Source: Bifidobacterium breve
GTDB taxonomy: Bacteria > Actinomycetota > Actinomycetes > S36-B12
NCBI GenBank assembly: GCA_945900705.1
Contig: CAMDKJ010000037.1
Span: 1 to 11,720, forward strand
Length of the DNA: 11,720 nt
Direction: 5' to 3'
Shown here: piece by piece, positions 1-7,051 of the stretch
Numbering within the stretch: position 1 is the first letter of the stretch
Layout: every line of letters starts with the position of its first letter
Program-made: the position numbers and the translations under genes
The notes under the pieces: model-generated
Databases searched by the model: none
The model's input: the letters and a program-made list of their open reading frames with translations, nothing else
What the model was told of the DNA's origin: nothing

Positions 1-1
1 A

Positions 2-334
2 GCTCTCTACAAGGTGTTCGCTAGCTCGCCGACCGCAGCGCCAGAACCAGTACCCGATGACGGTTCTGGTGAAACCGTCACTCCGAACCCAACGCCGGCA
101 CCGTCAACCCCATCATCAGGTGATCCAGCAACCGACCTTGCGTTTGCAATCGCCGATGCCCAAGCGGCTTACGAAGCCGGTCAGCGGGCACTAATCACCG
201 GAGACTTCACCGCCTATGACGTGGCGCAGAAGCAGTTGGCTGCAGCTCTACAGCGAGCCGCTGATGCGCAAGCGCTAATAGGTGTCGCGGCGCCTGCGGA
301 TGAAGCTGTGCCCGCTGATAACCCCGCTGCGTAA
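2..334 (+). CDS. UPF0182-family membrane protein, C-terminal end (5' truncated)
   Basis: Only the last 110 codons are present; the frame is open from the window edge (A-L-Y-K-V-F...). The visible part is a Pro/Thr/Ser-rich linker followed by an Ala/Gln-rich amphipathic helix with the pattern DAQAAYEAGQRAL, GDFTAYDVAQKQLAAAL and a short acidic Pro/Ala tail, ending in TAA. This matches the C-terminal tail I know from UPF0182 (COG1615) proteins of actinobacteria, which are about 900-1000 residue multi-pass membrane proteins. The molecular role of the family is unknown. The membrane part lies outside the window, so the assignment rests on this tail alone. The GTG at 14 is internal, not the start. 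A short gap of 37 bp separates it from the next gene on the same strand, so they may be co-transcribed. Confidence 0.7.
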   Translation, partial: ALYKVFASSPTAAPEPVPDDGSGETVTPNPTPAPSTPSSGDPATDLAFAIADAQAAYEAGQRALITGDFTAYDVAQKQLAAALQRAADAQALIGVAAPADEAVPADNPAA

Positions 335-371
335 TAGCAAATGGTGGTGCGGCCAGTGCCATGTCACCTGA

Positions 372-824
372 ATGCGCCATGCTTATTGGGTGGCCGATGA
401 CCTCGTAGTCAGCAAGTCTGTGGTGATCCCACAGGCCGAGCTGGGCTGGAAGTTTTCCAGGTCATCTGGGCCAGGGGGCCAAAGCGTCAACACCACCGAC
501 TCGAAAGTCCAGTTAACTTTTAATCTGACCAATTCCGGTGCGTTAAGTGAACACCTTCGCGCCCGGGCCATAGCGCGGCTTGAATCCAAGTTGGTCGATG
601 GATGCCTGGTGATCACCGCATCCGAGCAACGTTCGCAGTTACAAAACCGCAGGGCCGCCGAACAGCGGCTGGTCGAAGTGCTCAAGGAGGCTACGGCCCC
701 GCCACCTCGTGCTCGCCGGCCCACCAAGCCCACTAAAGCCTCGGCTGAGCGGCGCATCAAAGAAAAGAAGGGGAGGGGCCGCACCAAAGCCCTGCGCGGA
801 TCGACCAACAAGGACGTTGACTGA
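372..824 (+). CDS. arfB: ArfB-like peptidyl-tRNA hydrolase (GGQ release-factor-like ribosome rescue protein)
   Basis: A 150-residue protein of the class I release-factor superfamily with only the catalytic domain. The core SSGPGGQSVN (GGQ at residues 35-37) carries the glycine-glycine-glutamine that triggers peptidyl-tRNA hydrolysis. It is followed by the NTTDSKVQL strand typical of ArfB/YaeJ. The C-terminal 45 residues are strongly basic (RRIKEKKGRGRTKALRG), like the ArfB tail that enters the empty mRNA channel of stalled ribosomes. There is no codon-recognition domain, and the length fits ArfB (about 140) rather than RF1/RF2 (about 360). The expected role is release of nascent chains from non-stop ribosomes. 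The ATG at 372 has no clear Shine-Dalgarno; GTG at 390 (giving V-A-D-D-L-V-V-S) matches the usual N-terminus better and may be the true start. The family is sure, the start is not. Confidence 0.9.
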   Translation: MRHAYWVADDLVVSKSVVIPQAELGWKFSRSSGPGGQSVNTTDSKVQLTFNLTNSGALSEHLRARAIARLESKLVDGCLVITASEQRSQLQNRRAAEQRLVEVLKEATAPPPRARRPTKPTKASAERRIKEKKGRGRTKALRGSTNKDVD

Positions 825-831
825 CCCGGAT

Positions 832-860
832 TTGGTCCGAGTGGGCCCAGCACATATCCT
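832..860 (+). promoter_or_regulatory. Predicted sigma-70 promoter of the initiator tRNA gene
   Basis: TTGGTC (832-837) and TATCCT (855-860) are separated by 17 bp, a normal -35/-10 spacing. Transcription would begin near 867, about 11 bp before the mature tRNA 5' end. Supported by pattern only. Confidence 0.5.
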
Positions 861-877
861 TACGGAGCAATAAGCGA

Positions 878-951
878 CGCGGGGTGGAGCAGCTCGGTAG
901 CTCGCTGGGCTCATAACCCAGAGGTCACAGGTTCAAATCCTGTCCCCGCTA
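878..951 (+). tRNA. Initiator tRNA-fMet (anticodon CAT)
   Basis: The sequence folds as a complete cloverleaf. The acceptor stem pairs GCGGGG (879-884) with CCCCGC (944-949). The D-arm is GAGC...GCTC, the anticodon stem-loop is CTGGG-CTCATAA-CCCAG with CAT at 912-914, and the T-arm is ACAGG-TTCAAAT-CCTGT. Two features mark it as initiator rather than elongator: the first base C878 is unpaired with T950 (no 1:72 Watson-Crick pair, needed for formylation and for avoiding EF-Tu), and three G:C pairs close the anticodon stem (GGG 907-909 with CCC 917-919). The 3' CCA is not encoded (the sequence continues A-C-G), so it must be added after transcription. It is preceded by a promoter-like pair and followed by a terminator, so it is a single-gene transcription unit. 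Confidence 0.96.
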
Positions 952-970
952 CGAAAGTTGATACGTCAAC

Positions 971-1015
971 AAACTCAGGGTCTACCTTCGGGTAGGCCCT
1001 GAGTTTTTTTCTTTT
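971..1015 (+). terminator. Strong intrinsic terminator after tRNA-fMet
   Basis: A 15-bp hairpin (972-986 with 991-1005) has one G:U-type position and a TTCG tetraloop (987-990). It is followed by a T-rich run to 1015 (seven T, C, four T). This is a textbook Rho-independent terminator placed 20 bp after the tRNA. Confidence 0.93.
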
Positions 1016-1065
1016 CAGTCTGAATCGTCAACGGTGTGAGTCCTCTCGGTACCTCGTATGTTGGT

Positions 1066-1111
1066 GTTTCGCTTAGTTATTCCCGGCGAAACCTGATACC
1101 ATCGGTGGTAT
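1066..1111 (+). promoter_or_regulatory. Two inverted repeats before the toxin start: candidate autoregulatory operator
   Basis: GTTTCGC (1066-1072) is the perfect reverse complement of GCGAAAC (1086-1092), with a 13-nt spacer. A second perfect repeat, ATACCA (1096-1101)-TCGG-TGGTAT (1106-1111), runs into the ATG at 1110. TACCAT (1097-1102) fits a TANNNT -10 box lying 7 nt before that ATG. An antitoxin bound to the second repeat would therefore cover both the -10 box and the start codon. There is no Shine-Dalgarno at a normal distance, so a leaderless mRNA is plausible. Type II antitoxins of the XRE class usually bind such palindromes in their own promoter; the binding here is inferred. Confidence 0.45.
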
Positions 1112-1454
1112 GTCCTGGGGCTCGATTGAGCTAGAGAGCGAAGTTCGGGACTGGCTTGAGGGGCTTACAGGTGCCGAGTTTGGTCATGTGGCTTTCTATA
1201 TTGATCTGCTGGCTGAGCGCGGCGCACTGCTTTCTGAGCCGTACACGAAGCAGCTTGATGGCAAGTCGCGCGAGTTGCGCTTCTAACTTGGACGTACCTC
1301 AATGCGGCTGACGTATTGGACCGCGCCCGGGCGCCGAATCATTTTGCTGACGGTCTTTGCAAAAACTAAAGGCAGAGAGACAGCGCAAGTTGCACGAGCG
1401 GTCACTGCGATGCGCAGGTGTATCGAGGCGAATCACATAGTGGAGGAGGAGTGA
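1110..1454 (+). pseudogene. HigB/RelE-type toxin gene interrupted by an in-frame TAA
   Basis: The frame begins at ATG 1110 and encodes 58 residues (MSWGSIELESEVRDWLEGL..., ending GKSRELRF) before TAA at 1284-1286. The same frame then stays open for 55 more codons to TGA at 1452-1454 and encodes the expected second half (MRLTYWTAPGRRIILLTVF, then KTKGRE, then a helical tail ending VEEE). Joined across the stop, the product would be about 114 residues. That length, and the order ELRF-x-L-x-R, TYW-APGRRIILLTVF-KT, are those of the actinobacterial HigB/RelE (Gp49-like) mRNA-interferase toxins I know. The family usually has Tyr after RELRF, so a single TAC to TAA change explains the stop. There is no frameshift or other decay. 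The end overlaps the antitoxin start (TGATG). Alternatives are a split functional gene restarting at ATG 1302, stop readthrough, or a sequencing error. Confidence 0.8.
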
Positions 1455-1747
1455 TGGCGACAACATCATGGAATGACGTAAAGGCAGCTCGTAACGGCGA
1501 CTCAGCTGTTGAGGCGGCATATGCGGCTGCGCAACTGGCCTTCGAGCTAGGTGAGCAGGTTCGAGCGATGCGTGAAGAGCGCGGCTGGAGCCAGCGACAA
1601 CTATCCGCATTGACAGGCATGAGCCAGCCGGCCATAGCCCGCTTCGAGGCTGGCGGCACCACGCCCACACTGCCGATCCTGGAGCGAATCGCGATCGCCT
1701 TCGACTCCACTTTGAGCGTGCAACTCAAGCCCAAGGAAGTTGCCTAA
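1454..1747 (+). CDS. XRE-family antitoxin of a HigBA-type module
   Basis: A 97-residue protein. The start is ATG 1454, preceded by a strong Shine-Dalgarno (GGAGGAGG at 1442-1449) lying in the last codons of the toxin frame and overlapping its TGA, so translation is coupled. Longer starts such as GTG 1418 lie inside the toxin frame and are unlikely. Residues about 32-90 form a Cro/C1 helix-turn-helix domain: LGEQVRAMREERGWSQRQL, LTGMSQPAIARFEAGG, then TPTLPILERIAIAFD. The N-terminal TTSWNDVKAAR segment is typical of antitoxins in toxin-first HigBA pairs. It should bind its own promoter and neutralise the toxin. Because the toxin frame carries a stop codon, this may now be a solitary antitoxin that still represses its promoter or cross-protects against related toxins. 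The reading frame shows no damage. Confidence 0.88.
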   Translation: MATTSWNDVKAARNGDSAVEAAYAAAQLAFELGEQVRAMREERGWSQRQLSALTGMSQPAIARFEAGGTTPTLPILERIAIAFDSTLSVQLKPKEVA

Positions 1748-1852
1748 CCATCGGATTCATCAGAGATGGGAGTGCAAGCGTGAATTCCCTAGGGGGTGTA
1801 GAGGGGGGTGCACAGAACGTCGTCTAAGTCGATCTTAGATCTGGTGATGCTG

Positions 1853-2995
1853 TTACGCCCGGGTTCCCCGAACCCATGTCCGCGCACGGCGGGCCCATGA
1901 TGGCCCGCGGTTACCGCCCGCATTCGGGCCGGCGGACTGGCTACCTTGGAGCGCACCAAGCATTGCCGCAATTGCCCCGTCGACCGGTAGTTCCGCGGTG
2001 TCATCAACGGCATCTTCGGGCCCGGGCACCAGCTCTCTAAGCACCGATAAATCACCGACCACATGTACGCCCGCCGCCTCGATTCGGGTGACCATCCCGC
2101 CGGCGAGTTCCGCCGCGCGATCCATGGCCCATTTAGGGGTTTGCACGCGTGCCTCATCGGCGTCAGGAGTACGGCCCTCCACCAGCCCCTTGACCATGGC
2201 GGCCTGCACGCGATTCGGATATGCGCGCCAGCCCTCCGAACCACCGACCGCGACGTTTAGGCGACGGAGGAAGGCGGCCTCCGCCAAAGTCATAGATCTA
2301 TTCGAGACTTCACCCCGCTGGTCATAAAGTGTTTCGCGGGGGAGCCCAAGTAGGTCTTCGAAGTTGTGGAAGATGCCTTCGCGCGCGCGGTCGTCAACCA
2401 CGACAACGGTGACGTGATCCGCGCCGACGATTCCGGCCCACCGTTCAACTAGAAGGTCATGTCGGTGACGGCGCCAAAAAATCGTGTTGCGCGTTGCTTC
2501 GTCATCTTGAAAGAGCATGCGCTGCAGCCACGGCAGGTATGGAATCTCAAACCCTGACTTTAGGTTCTGCTGCCACGCAGACGGCAGGATGCGGCCTAGG
2601 TTGCGTAGTGTTACGACGACTTGAAGTTGGTCCCTCGTCACGTCGCTGGCGATCCGACCGACCACCTCATCGGAAGACTCCGCGAAGAATTCGCTGGAGA
2701 TCACGGTGATCCCATGGTATTCATGAGCCTGTTTCACAATTCGGTTCCACAATGCTTGCTGGGGCGCCTTGGCACCATCGGTGCGCCAACCAAGTGGCCG
2801 GCCCATTACCGACGAGGCGACATCTCGGTGCGCCATCAATTGGCCGGGGTAGCGCACCCCCCATTTGCCCAGGATGTCACGGGAGTTAGCGAGGGCGGTC
2901 TGCACCGCGGTGGTTCCGGTCTTGTGGACACCAATATGTAAAAGCATGGACCCGGGTGGGGTACCGGCGCGCGAGGGCTCCGGCGACGACCTCAT
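1853..2995 (-). CDS. Sulfotransferase-family protein (PAPS-dependent, polysaccharide/surface type)
   Basis: A 380-residue cytosolic protein from ATG 2995. The N-terminus has the P-loop-like PAPS-binding segment LLHIGVHKTGTTAVQ (KTGTT at residues 25-29). A second block, VVVTLRNLGRILPSAWQQ (about residues 126-143), corresponds to the 3'-phosphate-binding Arg...Ser region. These two motifs define bacterial sulfotransferases, which move sulfate from PAPS to a hydroxyl or amine acceptor. The C-terminal 40 residues are Gly/Ala/Arg-rich and probably disordered. ATG 2995 is preferred over the longer frame (to 3175) because TATCCT lies exactly 6 nt upstream, as in leaderless genes, and because the longer form would run under the divergent sulfatase gene. 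ATG 2947 (MLLHIGVHK) is a possible shorter start. The acceptor cannot be read from sequence; nearby glycopolymer genes suggest a surface glycan. Confidence 0.8.
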   Translation of the reverse strand: MRSSPEPSRAGTPPGSMLLHIGVHKTGTTAVQTALANSRDILGKWGVRYPGQLMAHRDVASSVMGRPLGWRTDGAKAPQQALWNRIVKQAHEYHGITVISSEFFAESSDEVVGRIASDVTRDQLQVVVTLRNLGRILPSAWQQNLKSGFEIPYLPWLQRMLFQDDEATRNTIFWRRHRHDLLVERWAGIVGADHVTVVVVDDRAREGIFHNFEDLLGLPRETLYDQRGEVSNRSMTLAEAAFLRRLNVAVGGSEGWRAYPNRVQAAMVKGLVEGRTPDADEARVQTPKWAMDRAAELAGGMVTRIEAAGVHVVGDLSVLRELVPGPEDAVDDTAELPVDGAIAAMLGALQGSQSAGPNAGGNRGPSWARRARTWVRGTRA

Positions 2996-3131
2996 CTTGG
3001 CAGGATAGCACCGGGGGCCGCGGCGACTGAGGTCGTTGCCGCCCACCGTCACGGGCCAAGGGGCTCGCCGCCGGTGGGGTATCCTCAAGTGGTCCTCACC
3101 TACACCCCGCCCGAAACTTTTGGAGATTTTG
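2996..3131. promoter_or_regulatory. Divergent promoter region between sulfotransferase and sulfatase
   Basis: On the minus strand TATCCT (3007 to 3002) ends 6 nt before ATG 2995, a leaderless-type -10 box; no convincing -35 was seen. On the plus strand another TATCCT (3080-3085) could serve the sulfatase, with a leader of about 40 nt to a TTG at 3132 preceded by TGGAG (3121-3125). The two promoters are about 75 bp apart, so shared regulation is possible, but no operator was recognised. Confidence 0.4.
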
Positions 3132-4718
3132 TTGCCCGAAGCACGGACGCGCAGTCGGGCCGCCGGGATCGCCAAATTATTTATCGCGGGCCTAAGTGTT
3201 GCTGTCGTCGTGGCTATTCCTGGCCTGATGGTGCAGCCAACCCCTCAGGCGCGCGCGACTGCCGATCTGCAAGTTGCCATCGCCACCTTGGCACCGACAC
3301 CTTTGGCTCCTGCGCCGGTGTCGCCCACAGATTCGACAACTGCCGAGGCCGGCGTCGGGCAAATAAAGAATGTGGTGCTACTTCTCGCCGACGACCTTGA
3401 CTGGCCCCTATTTCAGGAAGTCCCGCGACTTGCCGCGCTCGTGCAGGCCGGAACGACGTTGACTAACTTCGTGGTTACCGAGTCCTTGTGCTGCCCTTCG
3501 CGGACTTCGATTTTCCGCAGCCAGTATGTGCATAACCACCAGGTGGATTCGAACGTGCCGGAGACCGGAGGTGGCTGGAACACTTTCTACCGGCTGGGTC
3601 ATCAACGCGATAACCTTGCCACTTGGCTGACCGCAGCCGGGGTTAACACGGCCCACGTGGGAAAGTACCTCAACGGCTTCCCGGGCCGCCGTTTAGACCC
3701 CGCCTACGTGCCGCCGGGCTGGAACCACTTTGTAACAAGCACCCGCGGTGGTGGCTCGCCCTATGACGGCTATAACTACGAGCTGAACTCCAATGGAGTT
3801 CTTACCCGGCACTACGCAGGCCCTTATGACTTCCTTGAAGATGTGCTAACTGCTGACGCCAACAGCTGGCTGGTGACCGCGACCGCCCCCTTCTTCTTGG
3901 AGGTCAACTCCTATCTACCCCATGCACCGGCGCCCGCTGCCGTTCGAAACCTTGGCTCCAGAACAGGTGCCCGGGCGCCGGTCGGTCCCGCCTTCAACGC
4001 TTTTGGCACGGGTGAGCTCGCCTGGCTGCGGGCGCTGCCAAGGTTGGGGACGCAGGAGCTGGCCGGTATGGACGAGCTCTGGACCCGGCGCCTTGAGTCG
4101 GCGGAAACCTTGGCGGACTCCTTCGATGCGATCCTGGGGCAACTACGCGCCACCGGGCACGAGGATGACACCTTGGTCATCATCACCTCGGACAACGGCT
4201 ATCACGTCGGCACCCATCGCCTGCCCTCCGGAAAGCACACTCCATTTCGTGAGGACTCGGTGGTGCCAGCGATTTTGATCGGACCGGGCATCCCCGCCGG
4301 TGGCGTCATCACCGCGATGACTTCAACGGTTGATTTGGCACCCACCATCGCCAAATTGTTCGGCGCTGAGGTCCCTAATTGGGTTGATGGGCGCGATCTG
4401 CTGCCACTTATTGAGTCTCCTAACCCGGTGCCTTGGCGCACCGGGGTGTTGACCGAGAACTTGGTGGCCACCCTGCCGGGTGATCCAGATTATTCGGACT
4501 ATGAGGTTCCCCCCTATCATGCGCTGCGCACCGAGGATTACCTCTACGTCTCCTACGGGAAGCAAGGCACCGCGTTGTACGACCTGCGCTCCGACCCGTA
4601 CGAGATGAATAACGTGCTGGCAACCACCGACCGAGTGGTCGTAGCGCTATTGGCTGCCCAACTCGAGGCACTGTCGGTATGTAGCGGGCCAAGTTGTCTG
4701 GTGGCGGACAGCCTCTAG
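3132..4718 (+). CDS. Exported or membrane-anchored sulfatase (formylglycine type, GNS-like)
   Basis: About 528 residues if started at TTG 3132, which has TGGAG six bases upstream; the frame is open back to TTG 3036 (560 residues). The N-terminus is basic (RTRSR), then a hydrophobic segment (about residues 13-34) and an A-R-A site near residue 42, so it is exported, with a Pro/Ala/Thr linker after. The alkaline-phosphatase-superfamily fold shows: metal site LLADDLDW (Asp 87, 88); CCPSR with the first Cys (residue 120, codon 3489-3491) as the C-x-P-x-R formylglycine site; HVGKYLNG (Lys 168); LPHAP (His 254); SDNGYHVG (Asp 344, Asn 345); Lys 358. The GKYLNG form resembles N-acetylglucosamine-6-sulfatases and related glycan sulfatases, so it probably hydrolyses sulfate esters on extracellular or surface glycans. 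It needs a formylglycine-generating enzyme, not in the window. The substrate is inferred. Confidence 0.9.
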   Translation: MPEARTRSRAAGIAKLFIAGLSVAVVVAIPGLMVQPTPQARATADLQVAIATLAPTPLAPAPVSPTDSTTAEAGVGQIKNVVLLLADDLDWPLFQEVPRLAALVQAGTTLTNFVVTESLCCPSRTSIFRSQYVHNHQVDSNVPETGGGWNTFYRLGHQRDNLATWLTAAGVNTAHVGKYLNGFPGRRLDPAYVPPGWNHFVTSTRGGGSPYDGYNYELNSNGVLTRHYAGPYDFLEDVLTADANSWLVTATAPFFLEVNSYLPHAPAPAAVRNLGSRTGARAPVGPAFNAFGTGELAWLRALPRLGTQELAGMDELWTRRLESAETLADSFDAILGQLRATGHEDDTLVIITSDNGYHVGTHRLPSGKHTPFREDSVVPAILIGPGIPAGGVITAMTSTVDLAPTIAKLFGAEVPNWVDGRDLLPLIESPNPVPWRTGVLTENLVATLPGDPDYSDYEVPPYHALRTEDYLYVSYGKQGTALYDLRSDPYEMNNVLATTDRVVVALLAAQLEALSVCSGPSCLVADSL

Positions 4719-4725
4719 GAAGGCA

Positions 4726-6966
4726 CTAGCCGGCTTGCAGCATTGAGGCGATAACACGCTCGGACGCCTGCCCATTATCGTAAGTACAGAACTTGACCCG
4801 AAAGTCCGACCGCAGCCGAGCAGACTCCGCGCCGCTGTATTCGCTCCCAGCCAGCACCATCGCAAGTTGGCGTGGATTTCGGGCCACGAGCCCAGGAGGC
4901 ATGGCCAGCAGGTCGAAATAGGCTCCCCGCGTCTGTAGGTAGTTGGACCAATCGTCGGCGTAGATAACGATGGGGCGATCCAAGATCGCAAAGTCGAACA
5001 TCACCGATGAGTAGTCGGTTAAAAGCACATCGGCGGCCAGATAGCAGGGGAGTATCGCGGGCACCTTTGAGCCATCGATCACCCGGCCAGACGCAAGGAG
5101 TGACTTAATGGCCTTGCTCTCGGTGGCCGTGTGATGTGCCCGAACGATAAATACGGAGTTATCTGGCATTAGGTCAAGGAGGGCTTCGATGTCAATGCGC
5201 ATTGCAGTGTCGCCGGCGGCTTCGCGGAAAGTCGGTGCGTAGAGGATTGTCGTTGCCCCCATGGGCACGCCGAGCAACTCTCGGGCAGCCGCGACCTCCT
5301 GGGTTGTCGCATTAACAAGAGCATCATTGCGCGGGTAGCCAAATTCCAGCCACTGATAGCGGCAGGGGTACGCATGCGACCACACCTCTGTTGAATAGGC
5401 ATTGGAGCTGATGGCGAAGTCCCACCGATCGCTGCGACGTAGGAGGTTCTCGAACTCTCGCATGGATTGCGCCGCATCGGTTGCGATCACCTTTCCCTCG
5501 CTCCGCTTGGGTTGACGCACTGGATCGACCGCGGTGCTGGCGACTGAACTGCGCAGGACGTCTAGCCCGCAATTTTTAAGTGGGGTTCCGTGCATGGTTT
5601 GCATATGTATCTGGCCGGGGCGCTTTACTAATGTCCCGGGAAAGTTAACGTTGTTAACGAAATATTTCGCCCGCGCGAAGAGGGCGTAGCGCCGCCAGCT
5701 GTCCGGTGCTACGTGCGCCGTGCCGGGGGGCAGGTGGACCGCTTGTTCCGGGGTGATTATCCAAACAGGTTTCAAGGCCGGAGCTAACTCTGGTAGTCGT
5801 TCGAACAGGGCTCGCGGATTGCATCCATAGCCACCTCCCCAATACTCGGAGAACACCACGAGATTTGGGTCGATCGGCCGAAGGCGTTCGAGAAGGTAGT
5901 AGAGTCGCCCGGCCTCGCGGACTCGGCGCACGGCGCGACGTGTCGGCCAATACACCCCACTCGCCGCGCGACGTAGGCTTAGCCGTGCTGCATCAAGGCG
6001 GTTGTAAAACGTAAATGAACGGTATGAGCGATTAAGGAATAACTGGGTGCGCAGGTTGCTGGCAGCGTTTTGTTTCGGGACCGAAGACCAGTCTTGGTTG
6101 TGCTTACGGACCGACTGGCGTGCCTGCTCGTAGAAGCGGGGTCGGTCCGCGGGGGTAAGCCGCTCAGCATGCCGCAAGATTTTTACGTAATGGTTAACCA
6201 TGATGTCGAAAATGTGCTTTCGAAGAGGTGGGGCGATAGTGCGCCGATCGAGCTCGGCGAAAACTTCGTCATAGCGGCCGAACACATCGACATGTCGTGG
6301 GCTGGAACTGCCGAGGATGCTGCCCGCTCGTCGCTGCCGATAAAGTAGTACCACCTTGTTGAGTGAGACGGCAGTGGTTGCCTCAAGTAATACCGTGTAA
6401 GTAAAGGCAATGTCCTCGTAGTATCCGGTCGGAAATTGCAGCCCAAGGCCCTGCAAGAAGTCGCGCCGATACACCTTGTTGCAGGCTATGGGCAGGAGGT
6501 TAAAAAGCCTAGGGTGCTCGCGCGGGACGAAAATTGAGGCCGACAAACTGGCCAAGATCTCGTCGGCCCAACTTGCCGTGCGGTGTCCGTCCCACCACAC
6601 GCGCGCGTAGTCGTAGATAAGTAACTGGGGGTTATCGCCGTAATTGAGGCGGTCGGCGATTGAAGCGAGTGAGCCGGGGGCCAGCGTGTCGTCTCCGTCA
6701 AGGAAGAGCACGTACTGGCCGGTGGCGGAAGCTAACCCGGCATTGCGAGCCCCACCGAGTCCGGCATTAGTTTTCAGATGTATTGGTCGAACGCGCGGGT
6801 CCGCCGCAGCAACCTCGTCGATTATTAGGCCGCTTAGATCAGGGGAGCAGTCGTTCACGGCAATAATCTCAACGTCGGTGAAATCCTGCTCTAGCACTGA
6901 CCACAGGCACTCACGGAGATAAGCCTGGACCCCATATGCCGGCACGATGACGGAAATCAAGGCCAC
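4726..6966 (-). CDS. Bifunctional GT2 glycosyltransferase / TagF-like polyol-phosphate transferase
   Basis: About 746 residues from GTG 6966 (MALISVIVPAYGV...); ATG 6996 adds ten residues. Residues 1 to about 330 are a GT-A family 2 glycosyltransferase: ISVIVPAYG, VNDCSPD, GLGGARNAG and FLDGDDTL with the metal-binding DGD (Asp about 90 and 92). Residues about 370-746 are a CDP-glycerol glycerophosphotransferase domain (TagF/TarF type): GYGCNPRALFE, HGTPLK (about 459-464), YAPTFR, TDYSSVMFDFA (about 650-654) and a DRPIVIY segment. No transmembrane helix is evident, so it acts at the inner face of the membrane. Such fusions build teichoic-acid-like or capsular chains of sugars and polyol-phosphate. 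It converges with the sulfatase with a 7-bp gap. TAGGCT (6980 to 6975) lies 8 nt before the GTG, a possible leaderless promoter. Donor and acceptor are unknown. Confidence 0.9.
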   Translation of the reverse strand: MALISVIVPAYGVQAYLRECLWSVLEQDFTDVEIIAVNDCSPDLSGLIIDEVAAADPRVRPIHLKTNAGLGGARNAGLASATGQYVLFLDGDDTLAPGSLASIADRLNYGDNPQLLIYDYARVWWDGHRTASWADEILASLSASIFVPREHPRLFNLLPIACNKVYRRDFLQGLGLQFPTGYYEDIAFTYTVLLEATTAVSLNKVVLLYRQRRAGSILGSSSPRHVDVFGRYDEVFAELDRRTIAPPLRKHIFDIMVNHYVKILRHAERLTPADRPRFYEQARQSVRKHNQDWSSVPKQNAASNLRTQLFLNRSYRSFTFYNRLDAARLSLRRAASGVYWPTRRAVRRVREAGRLYYLLERLRPIDPNLVVFSEYWGGGYGCNPRALFERLPELAPALKPVWIITPEQAVHLPPGTAHVAPDSWRRYALFARAKYFVNNVNFPGTLVKRPGQIHMQTMHGTPLKNCGLDVLRSSVASTAVDPVRQPKRSEGKVIATDAAQSMREFENLLRRSDRWDFAISSNAYSTEVWSHAYPCRYQWLEFGYPRNDALVNATTQEVAAARELLGVPMGATTILYAPTFREAAGDTAMRIDIEALLDLMPDNSVFIVRAHHTATESKAIKSLLASGRVIDGSKVPAILPCYLAADVLLTDYSSVMFDFAILDRPIVIYADDWSNYLQTRGAYFDLLAMPPGLVARNPRQLAMVLAGSEYSGAESARLRSDFRVKFCTYDNGQASERVIASMLQAG

Positions 6967-7016
6967 GACTGCGAAGCCTACACAGGTGCGGGCCATCGGA
7001 CGGGTGCGCGGCGAGC

Positions 7017-7045
7017 CTGACCTGCCCCCGCGGCTGTTATAGGGT
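7017..7045 (+). promoter_or_regulatory. Predicted leaderless promoter of the second sulfotransferase
   Basis: CTGACC (7017-7022), a 17-bp spacer, then TAGGGT (7040-7045). The GTG start at 7052 follows after 6 nt, so transcription would begin at or next to the start codon. There is no Shine-Dalgarno. Confidence 0.55.
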
Positions 7046-7051
7046 CGGCGG

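Noticed and set aside
383..914. Long minus-strand open frames opposite the ArfB gene
   Set aside because: They are antisense shadows of a clear GGQ-domain gene and of the tRNA, with Arg/Pro/Ser-rich sequence and no recognisable motif.
1284..1286. Selenocysteine or pyrrolysine style recoding of the toxin stop
   Set aside because: The codon is TAA, not TGA or TAG, and the family expects Tyr here, so a plain nonsense change is simpler.
1299..1734. Minus-strand open frames opposite the toxin-antitoxin module
   Set aside because: Low-complexity Ser/Arg/Cys content and full overlap with the coupled toxin-antitoxin frames; treated as shadows.
1748..1852. Small gene or regulator between the antitoxin and sulfotransferase
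   Set aside because: Only a short G-rich stretch and a weak 5-bp inverted repeat (CTAAG/CTTAG near 1826-1840) are seen; no coding potential or good terminator.
3911..4692. Several open frames of 75 to 118 codons on both strands within the sulfatase gene
   Set aside because: The sulfatase frame has all family motifs across this stretch; the others show no domain and no start signal.
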